DNA of 35,213 nt from Propionibacteriaceae bacterium (GTDB taxonomy: Bacteria > Actinomycetota > Actinomycetes > Propionibacteriales > Propionibacteriaceae). The notes beneath the pieces were generated by a model. The model was not told the origin of the DNA and searched no databases. It was given only the letters and a program-made list of their open reading frames with translations. A program made the translations under genes and the position numbers. The stretch spans positions 1 to 35,213 of the forward strand of contig JAISTC010000126.1 of NCBI GenBank assembly GCA_031272805.1. Reading direction: 5' to 3'. Positions 25,103 to 33,196 of the stretch are shown in pieces. Position 1 is the stretch's first letter. Every line of letters starts with the position of its first letter.

Positions 25103-25923
25103 GCGCCCCGGTCTTCGCGTCCGGCGCGACCAAGCCCGGCGGCGAGCGCGGCGTCCTGCTGGAGGCCCGCGACGTCACGATGCGCTTCGGCGGCCTGACG
25201 GCGGTCAAGCAGGTCTCGCTCCAGGTCCACGACGGCGAGATCGTCGGCCTGATCGGCCCCAACGGCGCGGGCAAGACGACGTTCTTCAACTGCCTGACGG
25301 GTCTCTACAAGCCGACCAGCGGCCAGGTCACGCTCCGGGGCGACGTCCTGCCGCCCAAGCCGCGCGACGTGGTCAAGGCGGGCGTGGCCCGGACGTTCCA
25401 GAACATCCGGCTGTTCCACAACATGACGGCGATGGAGAACGTCATGGTCGGGACGTACTGCCGGACCAAGGCCAACGTCATCGACGCCATCTTCCGCCTG
25501 CCGCGCCACCGCCGCGAGGAGAAGGCGTCGACCGCGCGGGCCGGCGAACTGCTGGCGTTCGTCGGCCTGGCGGACAAGGCCAACACGCTGTCGCGCAACC
25601 TGCCCTACGGCGACCAGCGCCGCCTCGAGATCGCCCGGGCCCTGGCGACCGACCCCAGCCTGCTGCTGCTGGACGAGCCGACCGCCGGCATGAACCCGAA
25701 CGAGACCCGCGACGCCGAGGACCTCATCTTCCGCATCCGCGACCTCGGCCTGGCCATCCTCGTGATCGAGCACGACATGCGCTTCATCTTCAACCTGTGC
25801 GACCGCGTCCTCTGCCTCGTCCAGGGCGAGGTCCTGATCGACGGGACGGGCGACGAGGTCCAGAATGACCCGCGGGTCATCGAGGCGTACCTGGGCAGCC
25901 CCCAGGCGGAGGCGGGTGACTGA
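25099..25923 (+). CDS. livG: Branched-chain amino-acid ABC transporter ATP-binding protein LivG
   Basis: 274 aa from the ATG at 25099, which overlaps the livM stop. Walker A is GPNGAGKT (about 54-61), the Q-loop region is FQNIRLF, the signature is the LivG-type LPYGDQRRLEIARAL, Walker B is LLLLDEPTAG, and the H-loop is EHDMRF. The degenerate signature (YGDQR instead of SGGQ) is normal for LivG. It hydrolyses ATP at the membrane together with LivF to drive amino-acid import. Confidence 0.95.
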   Translation: MSAPVFASGATKPGGERGVLLEARDVTMRFGGLTAVKQVSLQVHDGEIVGLIGPNGAGKTTFFNCLTGLYKPTSGQVTLRGDVLPPKPRDVVKAGVARTFQNIRLFHNMTAMENVMVGTYCRTKANVIDAIFRLPRHRREEKASTARAGELLAFVGLADKANTLSRNLPYGDQRRLEIARALATDPSLLLLDEPTAGMNPNETRDAEDLIFRIRDLGLAILVIEHDMRFIFNLCDRVLCLVQGEVLIDGTGDEVQNDPRVIEAYLGSPQAEAGD

Positions 25924-25924
25924 C

Positions 25925-26638
25925 ATGGCCATGCTGGAGGTCAAGGACCTGGAGGTCGCATACGGCCGGGTCAAGGCGGTCAAGGGCATCTCGCTGGCGG
26001 TCGAGCAGGGCCAGGTCGTGACGCTGCTGGGCATCAACGGCGCGGGCAAGTCGACGACGCTGCGCTGCATCTCCGGGCTGATCCCGCCGGTCGTCGGCGA
26101 GGTCTGGTTCGAGGGCGAGCGGATCGACAAGCTGCCCGCCCACAAGATCGTCCGGCGCGGTATCGCCCAGTCGCCCGAGGGCCGGCGCCTGTTCAAGAAC
26201 ATGTCCGTCGAGGACAACCTCCTGCTCGGCGCGTTCTCGCGCCAGGACGCGGACGGCGTCAAGCGTGACCTCGACCGCGTCTACGGCATGTTCGACGTCC
26301 TGCGGTCGCGCCGCCACGAGCCGGCCGGCCTGTTCTCCGGCGGCGAGCAGCAGATGCTGGCCATCGGGCGGGCCATGATGTCGAACCCGAAGCTGCTCAT
26401 GCTGGACGAGCCGAGCATGGGGCTGTCGCCGATCATGACGCAGCTCATCATGCGCACGATCGGCGAACTCCAATCGGAGGGCGTCACGATCCTGCTGGTC
26501 GAGCAGAACGCGCAGGCCGCGCTGTCCCTGGCCGACCGGGGCTACGTCCTGGAGGTGGGCCGCATCGTGCTCTGCGACAGCGCCGCCAACCTGCTGGGCG
26601 ACGACCGGGTGCGCCAGGCGTACCTGGGGGCCGACTGA
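25925..26638 (+). CDS. livF: Branched-chain amino-acid ABC transporter ATP-binding protein LivF
   Basis: 237 aa from the ATG at 25925, one base after the livG stop codon. Upstream extensions in this frame overlap livG and lack family similarity. Walker A is GINGAGKST, the signature FSGGEQQMLAIGRA, and Walker B LLMLDEPSMGLSP, with QNAQAAL in the H-loop region where LivF has Q-N rather than His. The family normally has this feature. It ends the liv operon, only 4 bp from the end of the convergent HNH gene, so no separate terminator fits between them. Confidence 0.95.
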   Translation: MAMLEVKDLEVAYGRVKAVKGISLAVEQGQVVTLLGINGAGKSTTLRCISGLIPPVVGEVWFEGERIDKLPAHKIVRRGIAQSPEGRRLFKNMSVEDNLLLGAFSRQDADGVKRDLDRVYGMFDVLRSRRHEPAGLFSGGEQQMLAIGRAMMSNPKLLMLDEPSMGLSPIMTQLIMRTIGELQSEGVTILLVEQNAQAALSLADRGYVLEVGRIVLCDSAANLLGDDRVRQAYLGAD

Positions 26639-26642
26639 GGCG

Positions 26643-27101
26643 TCAGTAGCGGCGGGGGGCCAGGTCGGCCATGGCCGGGGTGAACGGAGTGAACCTCAGT
26701 TTCAGGCCCGCTTCCTTCAGCGTCAGCGAGTCCTTGCGGCGGTTGCAGTCGAGGCACGCCGCCACGCAGTTCGTCCAGTTCGACTTGCCGCCGCGGGCGC
26801 GCGGGACGACGTGGTCGACGGTGGTGGCGGCGCGGTTGCAGTAGGCGCAGCGGAAGTGGTCACGCCGGAGCACGCCGGTCTTGGAGTAGGGCACCCGGCC
26901 CGTGGTCTCGTAGACCCAGCGCGTGTAGATGTACTGGACCAGCTCGACCGAGCGGGGGACCGGATAGGGGCCGAAGGAGGCGCCTGGCACGGCCTCATGG
27001 ACGCGCGCCACCTGGCGGTACAGCATGCCGATGGCGTGTTTCAGGCTGACGCGGCCCAGGACCTGCTGGCCGCCGGCGTTGAGGATCAACACCTGGGTCA
27101 C
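26643..27101 (-). CDS. HNH endonuclease family protein
   Basis: 152 aa. The C-terminal half carries an HNH/zinc motif: CAYCNRAATTVDHVVPRARGG followed by CVAACLDCNRRK, i.e. two CxxC pairs and the DHVVP core with the metal-binding His. The N-terminal half (MTQVLILNAGGQQVLGRVSLKHAIGML) is a conserved lead-in found on stand-alone actinobacterial HNH proteins. A GGAAGGGGG site lies about 8 nt before the ATG. The function is not established; it could be a nuclease in DNA maintenance. It converges on livF and lies downstream of gluD in the same direction, with a hairpin repeat between. Confidence 0.85.
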   Translation of the reverse strand: MTQVLILNAGGQQVLGRVSLKHAIGMLYRQVARVHEAVPGASFGPYPVPRSVELVQYIYTRWVYETTGRVPYSKTGVLRRDHFRCAYCNRAATTVDHVVPRARGGKSNWTNCVAACLDCNRRKDSLTLKEAGLKLRFTPFTPAMADLAPRRY

Positions 27102-27230
27102 GGGCGCCCCCTTCCCGAGCGTGCCGAAGGCGGCTATCCGGGGAAGCCGGCCACGCCGGGGACAGACAGGGACATTCTTGCCGATTCCGCGGGCAACGTG
27201 ATATCGGACACACCGTGTTCAGGGCCGGGG

Positions 27231-27296
27231 CCACGGTGTCAGGCCCGGTGGAGTCGTTCGTGCCTCGCTCCGTAGCCACCGTGCCCGACCCCGTGG
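27231..27296. repeat. Dispersed hairpin repeat, copy 4 (after gluD)
   Basis: The 21-bp arms 27231-27251 and 27276-27296 pair at 18 of 21 positions. The left arm core is CCACGGTGTCAGGC and the apex contains GCCTCGCTCCGT. It lies 5 bp after the gluD stop, so it probably ends the glu transcript. Another short dyad (ACACCGTG 27210-27217 / CACGGTGT 27232-27239) overlaps its edge. Confidence 0.85.
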
Positions 27297-27301
27297 CCTG
27301 G

Positions 27302-28264
27302 TCAGATGTGGTGGCGGCGGTGTTTCAGCTCTTGTTCCTGGCGGGCCGATTCGTCGTAGGGCATCGGCGGTTCGGGGCTGACGATCATCGTCCGGGCGCC
27401 GATGGCGGAGACGTTCATCGGGATGGCCTCGGCCATCTCCTCGTCCAGGGCCAGGCCGCGGCCGCGCATCCGGCCCGCCAGGTACTCGCCCAGCTTGCCC
27501 AGGCCGTAGTTGATCAGGATGAAGATGACCGACGCGACGGCGATCGTCTGGAGCGTGGCCAGGGGAGTGCCGAGGAGGCGGGCCTCGCGCAGCAGCTCCG
27601 AGTAGGCGATGGCCTGGCCAAGGGCGGAGTCCTTCAGCGCTACGACGAGCTGGGCGATGAGCGCGGGCAGCATCGACAGCAGGGCCTGCGGCACGAGGAC
27701 CTGGGCCAGCGCCTGGGGGCGGGTCAGCCCGATGGCGGCGGCCGCCTCGTGCTGGCCGGTCGGGAGGTTGTGGACGCCGGAGCGGATGAGGTCGGCGCAG
27801 ACCGAGCCGTTGTAGACGATGAGCGCGATGACGACGGCCCAGAAGCTCGGGTCCGGGGCGTGGAGCAGGCCCAGGAACTGCCACATGAAGATCATCATGA
27901 GCAGGACGGGCACGGCCCGGAAGAACTCCACGATGACGTCCGAGGCCCAGCGCAGCGGCTTGATCGTGGCCAGCCGGCCGACGCCGAAGATGAGGCCGAA
28001 GACGAAGGCGCCGACGATGGCGATGACGGCCGCCAGCAGCGTGTGGTAGAGGCCGGGCAGGAAGTAGGCCGTCCAGGCCTCGGCCGTGAACGCCTTGCCC
28101 CAGAGCGCCGCGTCCCACTGGCCCCGCTCGTGGAGCTTGAAGCCGGCCCAGGCCAGCGCGGCGGCGACGACGACCACGCCCGCCAGGTTGACGATCAGGA
28201 TGCGGCGCTTGGCCTTGGGGCCCGGGGCGTCGAAGAGGAGTTCGTGCTCGCGCGGCTGGCTCAT
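27302..28264 (-). CDS. gluD: Glutamate/polar amino-acid ABC transporter permease GluD-type
   Basis: 320 aa from the ATG at 28264, which overlaps the gluC stop as ATGA (28261-28264). After a 22-residue cytoplasmic start there is a first helix, then the His/Glu-Gln permease core: YHTLLAAVIAIVGAFVFGLIFG, VEFFRAVPVLLMMIF, the conserved SGVHNLPTGQHEAAAAIGLTRPQAL loop, and QLVVALKDSALGQAI. The C-terminal 60 residues are hydrophilic and end HRRHHI. It pairs with the GluC-type protein. The gene order gluA-B-C-D matches the glutamate uptake system of corynebacteria, from which the substrate is inferred. Confidence 0.9.
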   Translation of the reverse strand: MSQPREHELLFDAPGPKAKRRILIVNLAGVVVVAAALAWAGFKLHERGQWDAALWGKAFTAEAWTAYFLPGLYHTLLAAVIAIVGAFVFGLIFGVGRLATIKPLRWASDVIVEFFRAVPVLLMMIFMWQFLGLLHAPDPSFWAVVIALIVYNGSVCADLIRSGVHNLPTGQHEAAAAIGLTRPQALAQVLVPQALLSMLPALIAQLVVALKDSALGQAIAYSELLREARLLGTPLATLQTIAVASVIFILINYGLGKLGEYLAGRMRGRGLALDEEMAEAIPMNVSAIGARTMIVSPEPPMPYDESARQEQELKHRRHHI

Positions 28265-29010
28265 CGCTTCACCGCCAATCGCCGGGACAGGGTCGTTGTC
28301 AGGACCCCGACGGGGATGACGATGATGACGTAGCCGAGGGCGAACGTCAGGAAGATCAGGATGATGAACTGCGGGCCCATCTCGATCATCCCGCTCATCG
28401 TGGCGGACGTTTCGACGGCCACGCCCGTGACCGATGCCACGGTCGTGTTCTTGATCAGCGCGATGATCGTGTTGCCGATCGGCGCGATGGCGCCGCGGAA
28501 CGCCTGCGGCAGGATGACGATCCGGGCCGACTGGAGGAACGTCAGGCCGACCGCCCGCGCCGCCTCCGCCTGGCCCAGCGGGACTGTGTTGACGCCCGAG
28601 CGGATGGCCTCCGCGATGAAGCTGGAGTGGTACAGGCCGAGGCCGATGATGGCGAGCAGGTAGAAGTTCGCCATCATGCCGACCGACGTCTCCGGCGCCT
28701 GGCCGAAGTAGACGACGCCGACGTAGAAGTCCGTCGCCAGTTGGCCGGAGAAGTCGACGTCGAGGGAGAAGTAGACGACCGTCGTCATCGCCACCATGAC
28801 GACGGTCAGCGGGATGTCGCGCAGGACGTTGACGTAGAACGTGGACACCGCCCGGAGCGACGGGATCGGGCTGATCCGCATCGTCACGGCGATCGTGCCC
28901 AGGATCAGCGCCAGCGCGCCGGAGAACACCGTCAGAGTGATGTTGACCCAGAACGCGCGGAACACCGGGTAGTTCGCCATGAACTCCAGGTAGCGGGTCA
29001 ACAGGGTCAT
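28261..29010 (-). CDS. gluC: Glutamate/polar amino-acid ABC transporter permease GluC-type
   Basis: 249 aa. Its conserved segments include WVNITLTVFSGALALILGTI, VNVLRDIPLTVVM, the SGVNTVPLGQAEAARAVGLTFLQ ATPase-contact loop and NTIIALIKNTTVASVTGVA. These are hallmarks of polar amino-acid (HAAT) permeases. It lies between gluB, from which it is separated by a 137-bp spacer with a hairpin repeat, and gluD, with which it overlaps. Confidence 0.92.
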   Translation of the reverse strand: MTLLTRYLEFMANYPVFRAFWVNITLTVFSGALALILGTIAVTMRISPIPSLRAVSTFYVNVLRDIPLTVVMVAMTTVVYFSLDVDFSGQLATDFYVGVVYFGQAPETSVGMMANFYLLAIIGLGLYHSSFIAEAIRSGVNTVPLGQAEAARAVGLTFLQSARIVILPQAFRGAIAPIGNTIIALIKNTTVASVTGVAVETSATMSGMIEMGPQFIILIFLTFALGYVIIVIPVGVLTTTLSRRLAVKR

Positions 29011-29064
29011 CGTGGTCTTTCGGTCTTCGTGTCTGGCGGTCTCTTGTCATCCCCGGTCGGGGGG

Positions 29065-29131
29065 CCAGGGTGTCAGGCCCTGTGGCTGTCGCTCGTTCCT
29101 CGCTCCGTCGCCACAGTGCCCGACCCCCTGG
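29065..29131. repeat. Dispersed hairpin repeat, copy 5 (between gluB and gluC)
   Basis: The 21-bp arms 29065-29085 and 29111-29131 pair at 18 of 21 positions, with mismatches at the same three positions as the copy at 27231-27296. Several stem pairs differ between the two copies on both arms together. The apex has GCTCGTTCCTCGCTCCGTC. It lies 17 bp after the gluB stop, the same position as the hairpins after the binding-protein genes of two other operons. Confidence 0.88.
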
Positions 29132-29147
29132 CTGCCCGACCCCTGGC

Positions 29148-30035
29148 TCAATTGGCCGCGGCGGCGAGGCCGGCCAGGATGATGTCGTCGGTCGTGACGG
29201 CGTCGACCTTGTTGGCCAGCAGCGCCTGGACGCACTCGGAGTACGTCTGGAACTCGATCAGCTCCACGTCGGTGGCGTAGGAGTCCTTGATCTTCTGGGC
29301 CGGCGTCGATCCGGCGACCGAGCAGAGCTTCTTGCCGTTGTTGAGCGACTCGGGGCCTGTGATGTCGGTCGTGCCCGTGCGGATGAGCAGGTCCTGGCCG
29401 GCCACGAAGTACGGACCGGCGAACTCGACCTTCTCCTTGCGCGCGTCCGTGATCGAGTACGTCGCGAAGATCATGTCGACCTGGTGGTTCTGGAGCAGCG
29501 TCTCGCGCTGGGCGGAGACGGATTCGACCCAGACGATCTGGTCTGCGCTGAAGCCGAGCTTCCCCGCCACGTACGTCGCCACGTCGACGTCGAAGCCCGT
29601 GTACGTGTTGCCGTCCTTGAAGCCCAGGTGCGGCTGGTCGAACTTGATGCCGATCGTGATCTTGCCGGCCGTGACGAGGCCCGCGTTGCCCGTGTGGTCG
29701 CAGACCTCGAAGTCCTTCGGCGGGTTGGTTTCGGGGTTGGGCGTGTAGGCGACGCCCTGCATCTCGGCGTCGAGCTTGGCCTGCCACGTGCCGTCGTCGA
29801 TCATGTCCTTGATGGCGGCGTTGACCTGCTCGCAGTACGGCGAGTCGAGCGGCAGGCCGACGCCGTACAGCTCGGTCGTGAACGGCTTGCCGACGACGGT
29901 CAGCGCGGGGCCGGACGTATCGCCGCCGGCCGAGCTGCTGGAGCCCGAGCCGGAGTCGGACGAGGAACAGGCGGCCAGGCCGAAGGCCAGGCTGAGGGCG
30001 GCGAGGCCGGCGGCCGCGCGGTGAATGGCTCTCAT
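29148..30035 (-). CDS. gluB: Glutamate/polar amino-acid ABC transporter substrate-binding lipoprotein
   Basis: 295 aa. The signal peptide ends at lipobox LAAC (Cys about 23), followed by a Ser/Gly linker. The mature domain is a type II amino-acid-binding fold (SBP_bac_3): ITIGIKFDQPHLGFKDGNTYTGFDVDVATYVAGKLGF, then QRETLLQNHQVDMIFATYSITDARK and CVQALLANKVDAVTTDD. Some 30 extra residues before this core (LYGVGLPLDSPYCEQVNAAIKDMI) are seen in actinobacterial GluB-like proteins. A TCCAAGGAG-type site lies just upstream. The gene sits 39 bp after gluA. Confidence 0.92.
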   Translation of the reverse strand: MRAIHRAAAGLAALSLAFGLAACSSSDSGSGSSSSAGGDTSGPALTVVGKPFTTELYGVGLPLDSPYCEQVNAAIKDMIDDGTWQAKLDAEMQGVAYTPNPETNPPKDFEVCDHTGNAGLVTAGKITIGIKFDQPHLGFKDGNTYTGFDVDVATYVAGKLGFSADQIVWVESVSAQRETLLQNHQVDMIFATYSITDARKEKVEFAGPYFVAGQDLLIRTGTTDITGPESLNNGKKLCSVAGSTPAQKIKDSYATDVELIEFQTYSECVQALLANKVDAVTTDDIILAGLAAAAN

Positions 30036-30074
30036 GGATTCTCCTTGGGTGGGTTACGGGTTGGATCGGTCGGT

Positions 30075-30827
<753 letters not shown>

Positions 30828-30892
30828 CCGGGTTCCTTCGGTCGCGGTTCCGCCCACGCTGCCCGATCGAGGTTTCACGGGGTCGCGGGAAT

Positions 30893-30908
30893 GTTACGGT
30901 CAGGTTAC
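30893..30908 (-). promoter_or_regulatory. GTAAC direct repeat upstream of gluA (GlnR/MtrA-like box)
   Basis: On the minus strand GTAAC occurs at 30908-30904 and again at 30897-30893, 11 bp apart, with a looser GAAAC at 30876-30872. GTAAC-N6-GTAAC/GAAAC arrays are typical of GlnR and related OmpR-family regulators in Actinobacteria. Nitrogen control of glutamate uptake would make sense. A possible -10 (CATACT, 30941-30936) lies on the upstream side. Confidence 0.45.
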
Positions 30909-31042
30909 GACGGGCTTGTGGGGGGACGATTGTGCAGTATGACACGTGACGCCGGGGGCGGTGGGCGCAAAAATTCACCGAAGTCTCACCCAACCGTCAC
31001 GCCGTTTTCGCCCGATTCGCCGGTAGAGGTTCTACGGTCAAG

Positions 31043-31132
31043 GCGGTGGCCGGAGCACCGTGGCGATCGGGGGTGGTCCCACGCGGCGCGGGCAACCGGG
31101 GGGTGCTAAGTCCCGCGCGGCCCGGCCACCGC
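31043..31132 (+). ncRNA. Candidate structured RNA, three helices with possible pseudoknot
   Basis: An 11-bp outer helix (31043-31053 with 31122-31132) encloses two hairpins. The first pairs CGTGG and GATC (31059-31063, 31065-31068) with GGTC and CCACG (31075-31078, 31079-31083). The second pairs GCGCGGG (31086-31092) with CCCGCGC (31112-31118). AGCACC (31054-31059) can also pair with GGTGCT (31102-31107) in the loop of the second hairpin. One pair is a G-U only on the plus strand, which favours that strand as the RNA. The loop segment GCAACC...GGTGCTAAGTCC recalls SAM-I riboswitches, and the 3' part loosely recalls cobalamin riboswitches, but other conserved parts are missing. No plus-strand gene follows before glyS. 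Confidence 0.35.
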
Positions 31133-31144
31133 GGGTGGATAGAC

Positions 31145-31173
31145 GGGCGGGGCCAGCGGCGCTGGCCCCGCCC
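31145..31173. terminator. 13-bp hairpin with 3-nt loop downstream of zur
   Basis: Arms 31145-31157 and 31161-31173 are perfectly complementary around GGC. It begins 7 bp after the zur stop on the minus strand and could also end a plus-strand transcript through 31043-31132. No T-tract is present on either side. Confidence 0.65.
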
Positions 31174-31179
31174 AACGCC

Positions 31180-31590
31180 TCAGCGCCGTGCACACTCCTG
31201 GCACAGGCCGTACAGCTCGATGGCGTGGTCGACGTCCGTGAAGCCGTGCTGGTCCGCCACGGACTGCGCCCACTGCTCGATGGCGTCGCCCGCGACTTCC
31301 ACCGCGGTGTGGCAGTGGCGGCAGACCAGGTGGTGGTGGTGGGCCGTGGTGGCGCAGTGGCGGTAGGCGGTCTCGCCGCCGGCCAGGCGGAGCTGGTCGA
31401 TCTCGGCCGCGTCGGCCAGGCGCGTCAGCGTCCGGTAGACGGTCGGGAGGCTGACCGCGTGGCCCAAGGACCGGAGGTGGTCGAAGATCTGCTGCGCCGT
31501 GCGGAAGTCCTTGGCCTCGGCCAGGTACTGGCTGATCGCCGTCCGCTGGCGGGTCGTCCGGGACGCCCCGGCGGTCCTGGCTGCGGTCAT
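31180..31590 (-). CDS. zur: Zinc uptake regulator, Fur family
   Basis: 136 aa from the ATG at 31590, which overlaps the znuB stop as ATGA. The winged-helix DNA-binding part includes RTTRQRTAISQYL and AVSLPTVYRTLTRLADA. The metal-binding part has YRHCATTAHHHHLVCRHCHTAVEV and a C-terminal CQEC, giving two CxxC pairs for the structural zinc and a His cluster for the regulatory site. This layout, cotranscribed with znuABC, identifies Zur rather than Fur. When zinc-loaded it should repress the operon through the box at 34128-34142. It is the last gene of the operon, so it is under its own control. Confidence 0.92.
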   Translation of the reverse strand: MTAARTAGASRTTRQRTAISQYLAEAKDFRTAQQIFDHLRSLGHAVSLPTVYRTLTRLADAAEIDQLRLAGGETAYRHCATTAHHHHLVCRHCHTAVEVAGDAIEQWAQSVADQHGFTDVDHAIELYGLCQECARR

Positions 31591-32417
31591 GTCCGGCTCC
31601 CTCCGTGCGTGACGTGGCGGTGGGTCAGCGCGGCCACCGGCCACGACGCCGCGAAGACCGCGATGGCCAGCAGCACGATCGTGGCGCCCGGTGCCAGGTC
31701 GGCGTAGTACGACGCCACGACGCCGGCCAGCGCCGTGGCCAGCCCGATCCCCATCGCCCCCCAGAGCCCGGCGAAGAAGCCGCGGAAGACGTTCTGGGCG
31801 GCGGCCACGGGGATGACCATGAGCGCCGACACGAGCAGGAGGCCGACCGTCCGCATCGCCGTCGTGACCGTGACCGCGGCGAGGACGACGAGGCCGAAGT
31901 TGTAGACGCGGACGGGCAGGCCGAGGGTGCGGGCGTAGTCCTCGTCCGCGCAGACGGCGAACAACTGCGGCGAGAAGCCGAGGGCGACGACGAGGACGAC
32001 GGCCGACAGCGCCACGACCAGGCGGAGATCGGACGCGGACACCGTGACGAGCGAGCCGAACAGGTAGGACTGGAGCCCGCCGGCGCCCTGGCCCGCCAGC
32101 GAGGCCATCAGGACGCCGGCGGCCAGGCCGCCGTAGAACAGGATGGCGAGGCCGATGTCGCCCGTGGCGCGGCCCTTCTGGCGCAGCAGCTCGATGAGGA
32201 CGGCGCCCGCCACGCAGACCGCCACGGCGGCCGGCAGCGGCGCCGTGCCGGTCAGGAGCGCCAGGCCGACGCCGGCCATGGCGACGTGGCCGAGGCCGTC
32301 GCCCAGGAGCGACAGGCGGCGCTGGACGATGTACGTGCCGATGGCGGGCGACGCCAGGCCGGCCAGCGCGGCGGCGATCAGCGCGCGCTGCATGAACGCG
32401 AGGGTCAGGATGTCCAC
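31587..32417 (-). CDS. znuB: Zinc ABC transporter permease ZnuB
   Basis: 276 aa from a GTG at 32417, preceded at 5 nt by GGAG. The start overlaps the znuC end by 13 bp. An ATG 8 codons later is an alternative. Typical ABC-3 family segments are MQRALIAAALAGLASPAIGTYIVQRRLSLLGDGLGHVAMAGVGLA, then VTVTTAMRTVGLLLVSALMVIPVAAAQ. About eight membrane helices are visible. It forms the homodimeric channel for Zn2+ across the membrane. Confidence 0.92.
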   Translation of the reverse strand: MDILTLAFMQRALIAAALAGLASPAIGTYIVQRRLSLLGDGLGHVAMAGVGLALLTGTAPLPAAVAVCVAGAVLIELLRQKGRATGDIGLAILFYGGLAAGVLMASLAGQGAGGLQSYLFGSLVTVSASDLRLVVALSAVVLVVALGFSPQLFAVCADEDYARTLGLPVRVYNFGLVVLAAVTVTTAMRTVGLLLVSALMVIPVAAAQNVFRGFFAGLWGAMGIGLATALAGVVASYYADLAPGATIVLLAIAVFAASWPVAALTHRHVTHGGSRT

Positions 32418-33196
32418 TGCGGCTCCATTCCCGTCATGACGCCCGCGGCCTTGGCGGGCGGCTCGTGCTCGTGGCCGTGGCTGGCGTCCGGGGCGCCGGC
32501 CAGGGGGCCGGAGTAGGCGACCCGGCCGCCGCGCAGCACGACGGCGTGGTCGACCAACTCGGCCAGGCTGACGACCTCGTGGAGGACGACGAGGACCGAG
32601 CCGCCCTGGGCCTTGAAGCCGGCCAGGGCGTCGTGGATGGCGGCCTGGTGGGCCAGGTCGACGCCGGCCAGCGGCTCGTCCAGGACGAGGACCGCGGGAT
32701 CCTGGGCCAGCGCCCGGGCCAGGAGGGCGCGCTGCTGCTGGCCGCCGGACAGGTGGATGAACAGCTCCTTGGCCTGGTCGAGCAGGCCGACCGCGTCCAG
32801 GGCGGCGGCGACGACCGCGCGGTCGCGGCGGCGGTGGGCCAGGGTGGTCAGGCCGCGGACGGCGCCGTGGCGGTAGGCCAGCGTGCCCGTGTGGACGACC
32901 TCGGCCAGGGTTGTGGCGTGGAGCGAGATGGCGGCCTTCTGGGGCACGTAGCCGAGCCGCGGCCAGCCGCGGAACTTGTCCTGGGGCTGGCCGAACCACT
33001 CGACGGTCCCCGCCTGGTGGGGCGCCAGCCCCAGGACGGCCCGCAGCAGTGTCGTCTTGCCCGATCCGTTGCCGCCCAGGAGCGCCGTCACCGCCCCGGC
33101 GGCCAGCGTGACGTCGACGCCGTCGAGGATCAGGTTGCCGCCGAGGCGGACGTCGAGGCCGCGGACGGCCAGGACGGGGGTGGGTTCTAGCGGCAT
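32405..33196 (-). CDS. znuC: Zinc ABC transporter ATP-binding protein ZnuC
   Basis: 263 aa. Walker A is GGNGSGKTT, followed by [10 protein letters not shown] in the Q-loop region, the signature [16 protein letters not shown], Walker [13 protein letters not shown], and [12 protein letters not shown] in the H-loop region. The short His-rich C-terminal stretch ([10 protein letters not shown]) is common in zinc-system ATPases. The start overlaps the znuA end by 10 bp, so znuA, znuC, znuB and zur are translationally linked. Confidence 0.93.
   Translation of the reverse strand: MPLEPTPVLAVRGLDVRLGGNLILDGVDVTLAAGAVTALLGGNGSGKTTLLRAVLGLAPHQAGTVEWFGQPQDKFRGWPRLGYVPQKAAISLHATTLAEVVHTGTLAYRHGAVRGLTTLAHRRRDRAVVAAALDAVGLLDQAKELFIHLSGGQQQRALLARALAQDPAVLVLDEPLAGVDLAHQAAIHDALAGFKAQGGSVLVVLHEVVSLAELVDHAVVLRGGRVAYSGPLAGAPDASHGHEHEPPAKAAGVMTGMEPQWTS

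Noticed and set aside
30828-30878. Extended N-terminus for gluA
   Set aside because: The extra 17 residues have no family similarity, and the good ribosome-binding site sits before the ATG at 30827.
31043-31132. Calling this a SAM-I or cobalamin riboswitch
   Set aside because: Only fragments of either consensus are present (GCAACC...GGTGCTAAGTCC; GGCCACC). The 5' conserved segments are missing and no plus-strand gene follows. It is kept only as a structured RNA candidate.
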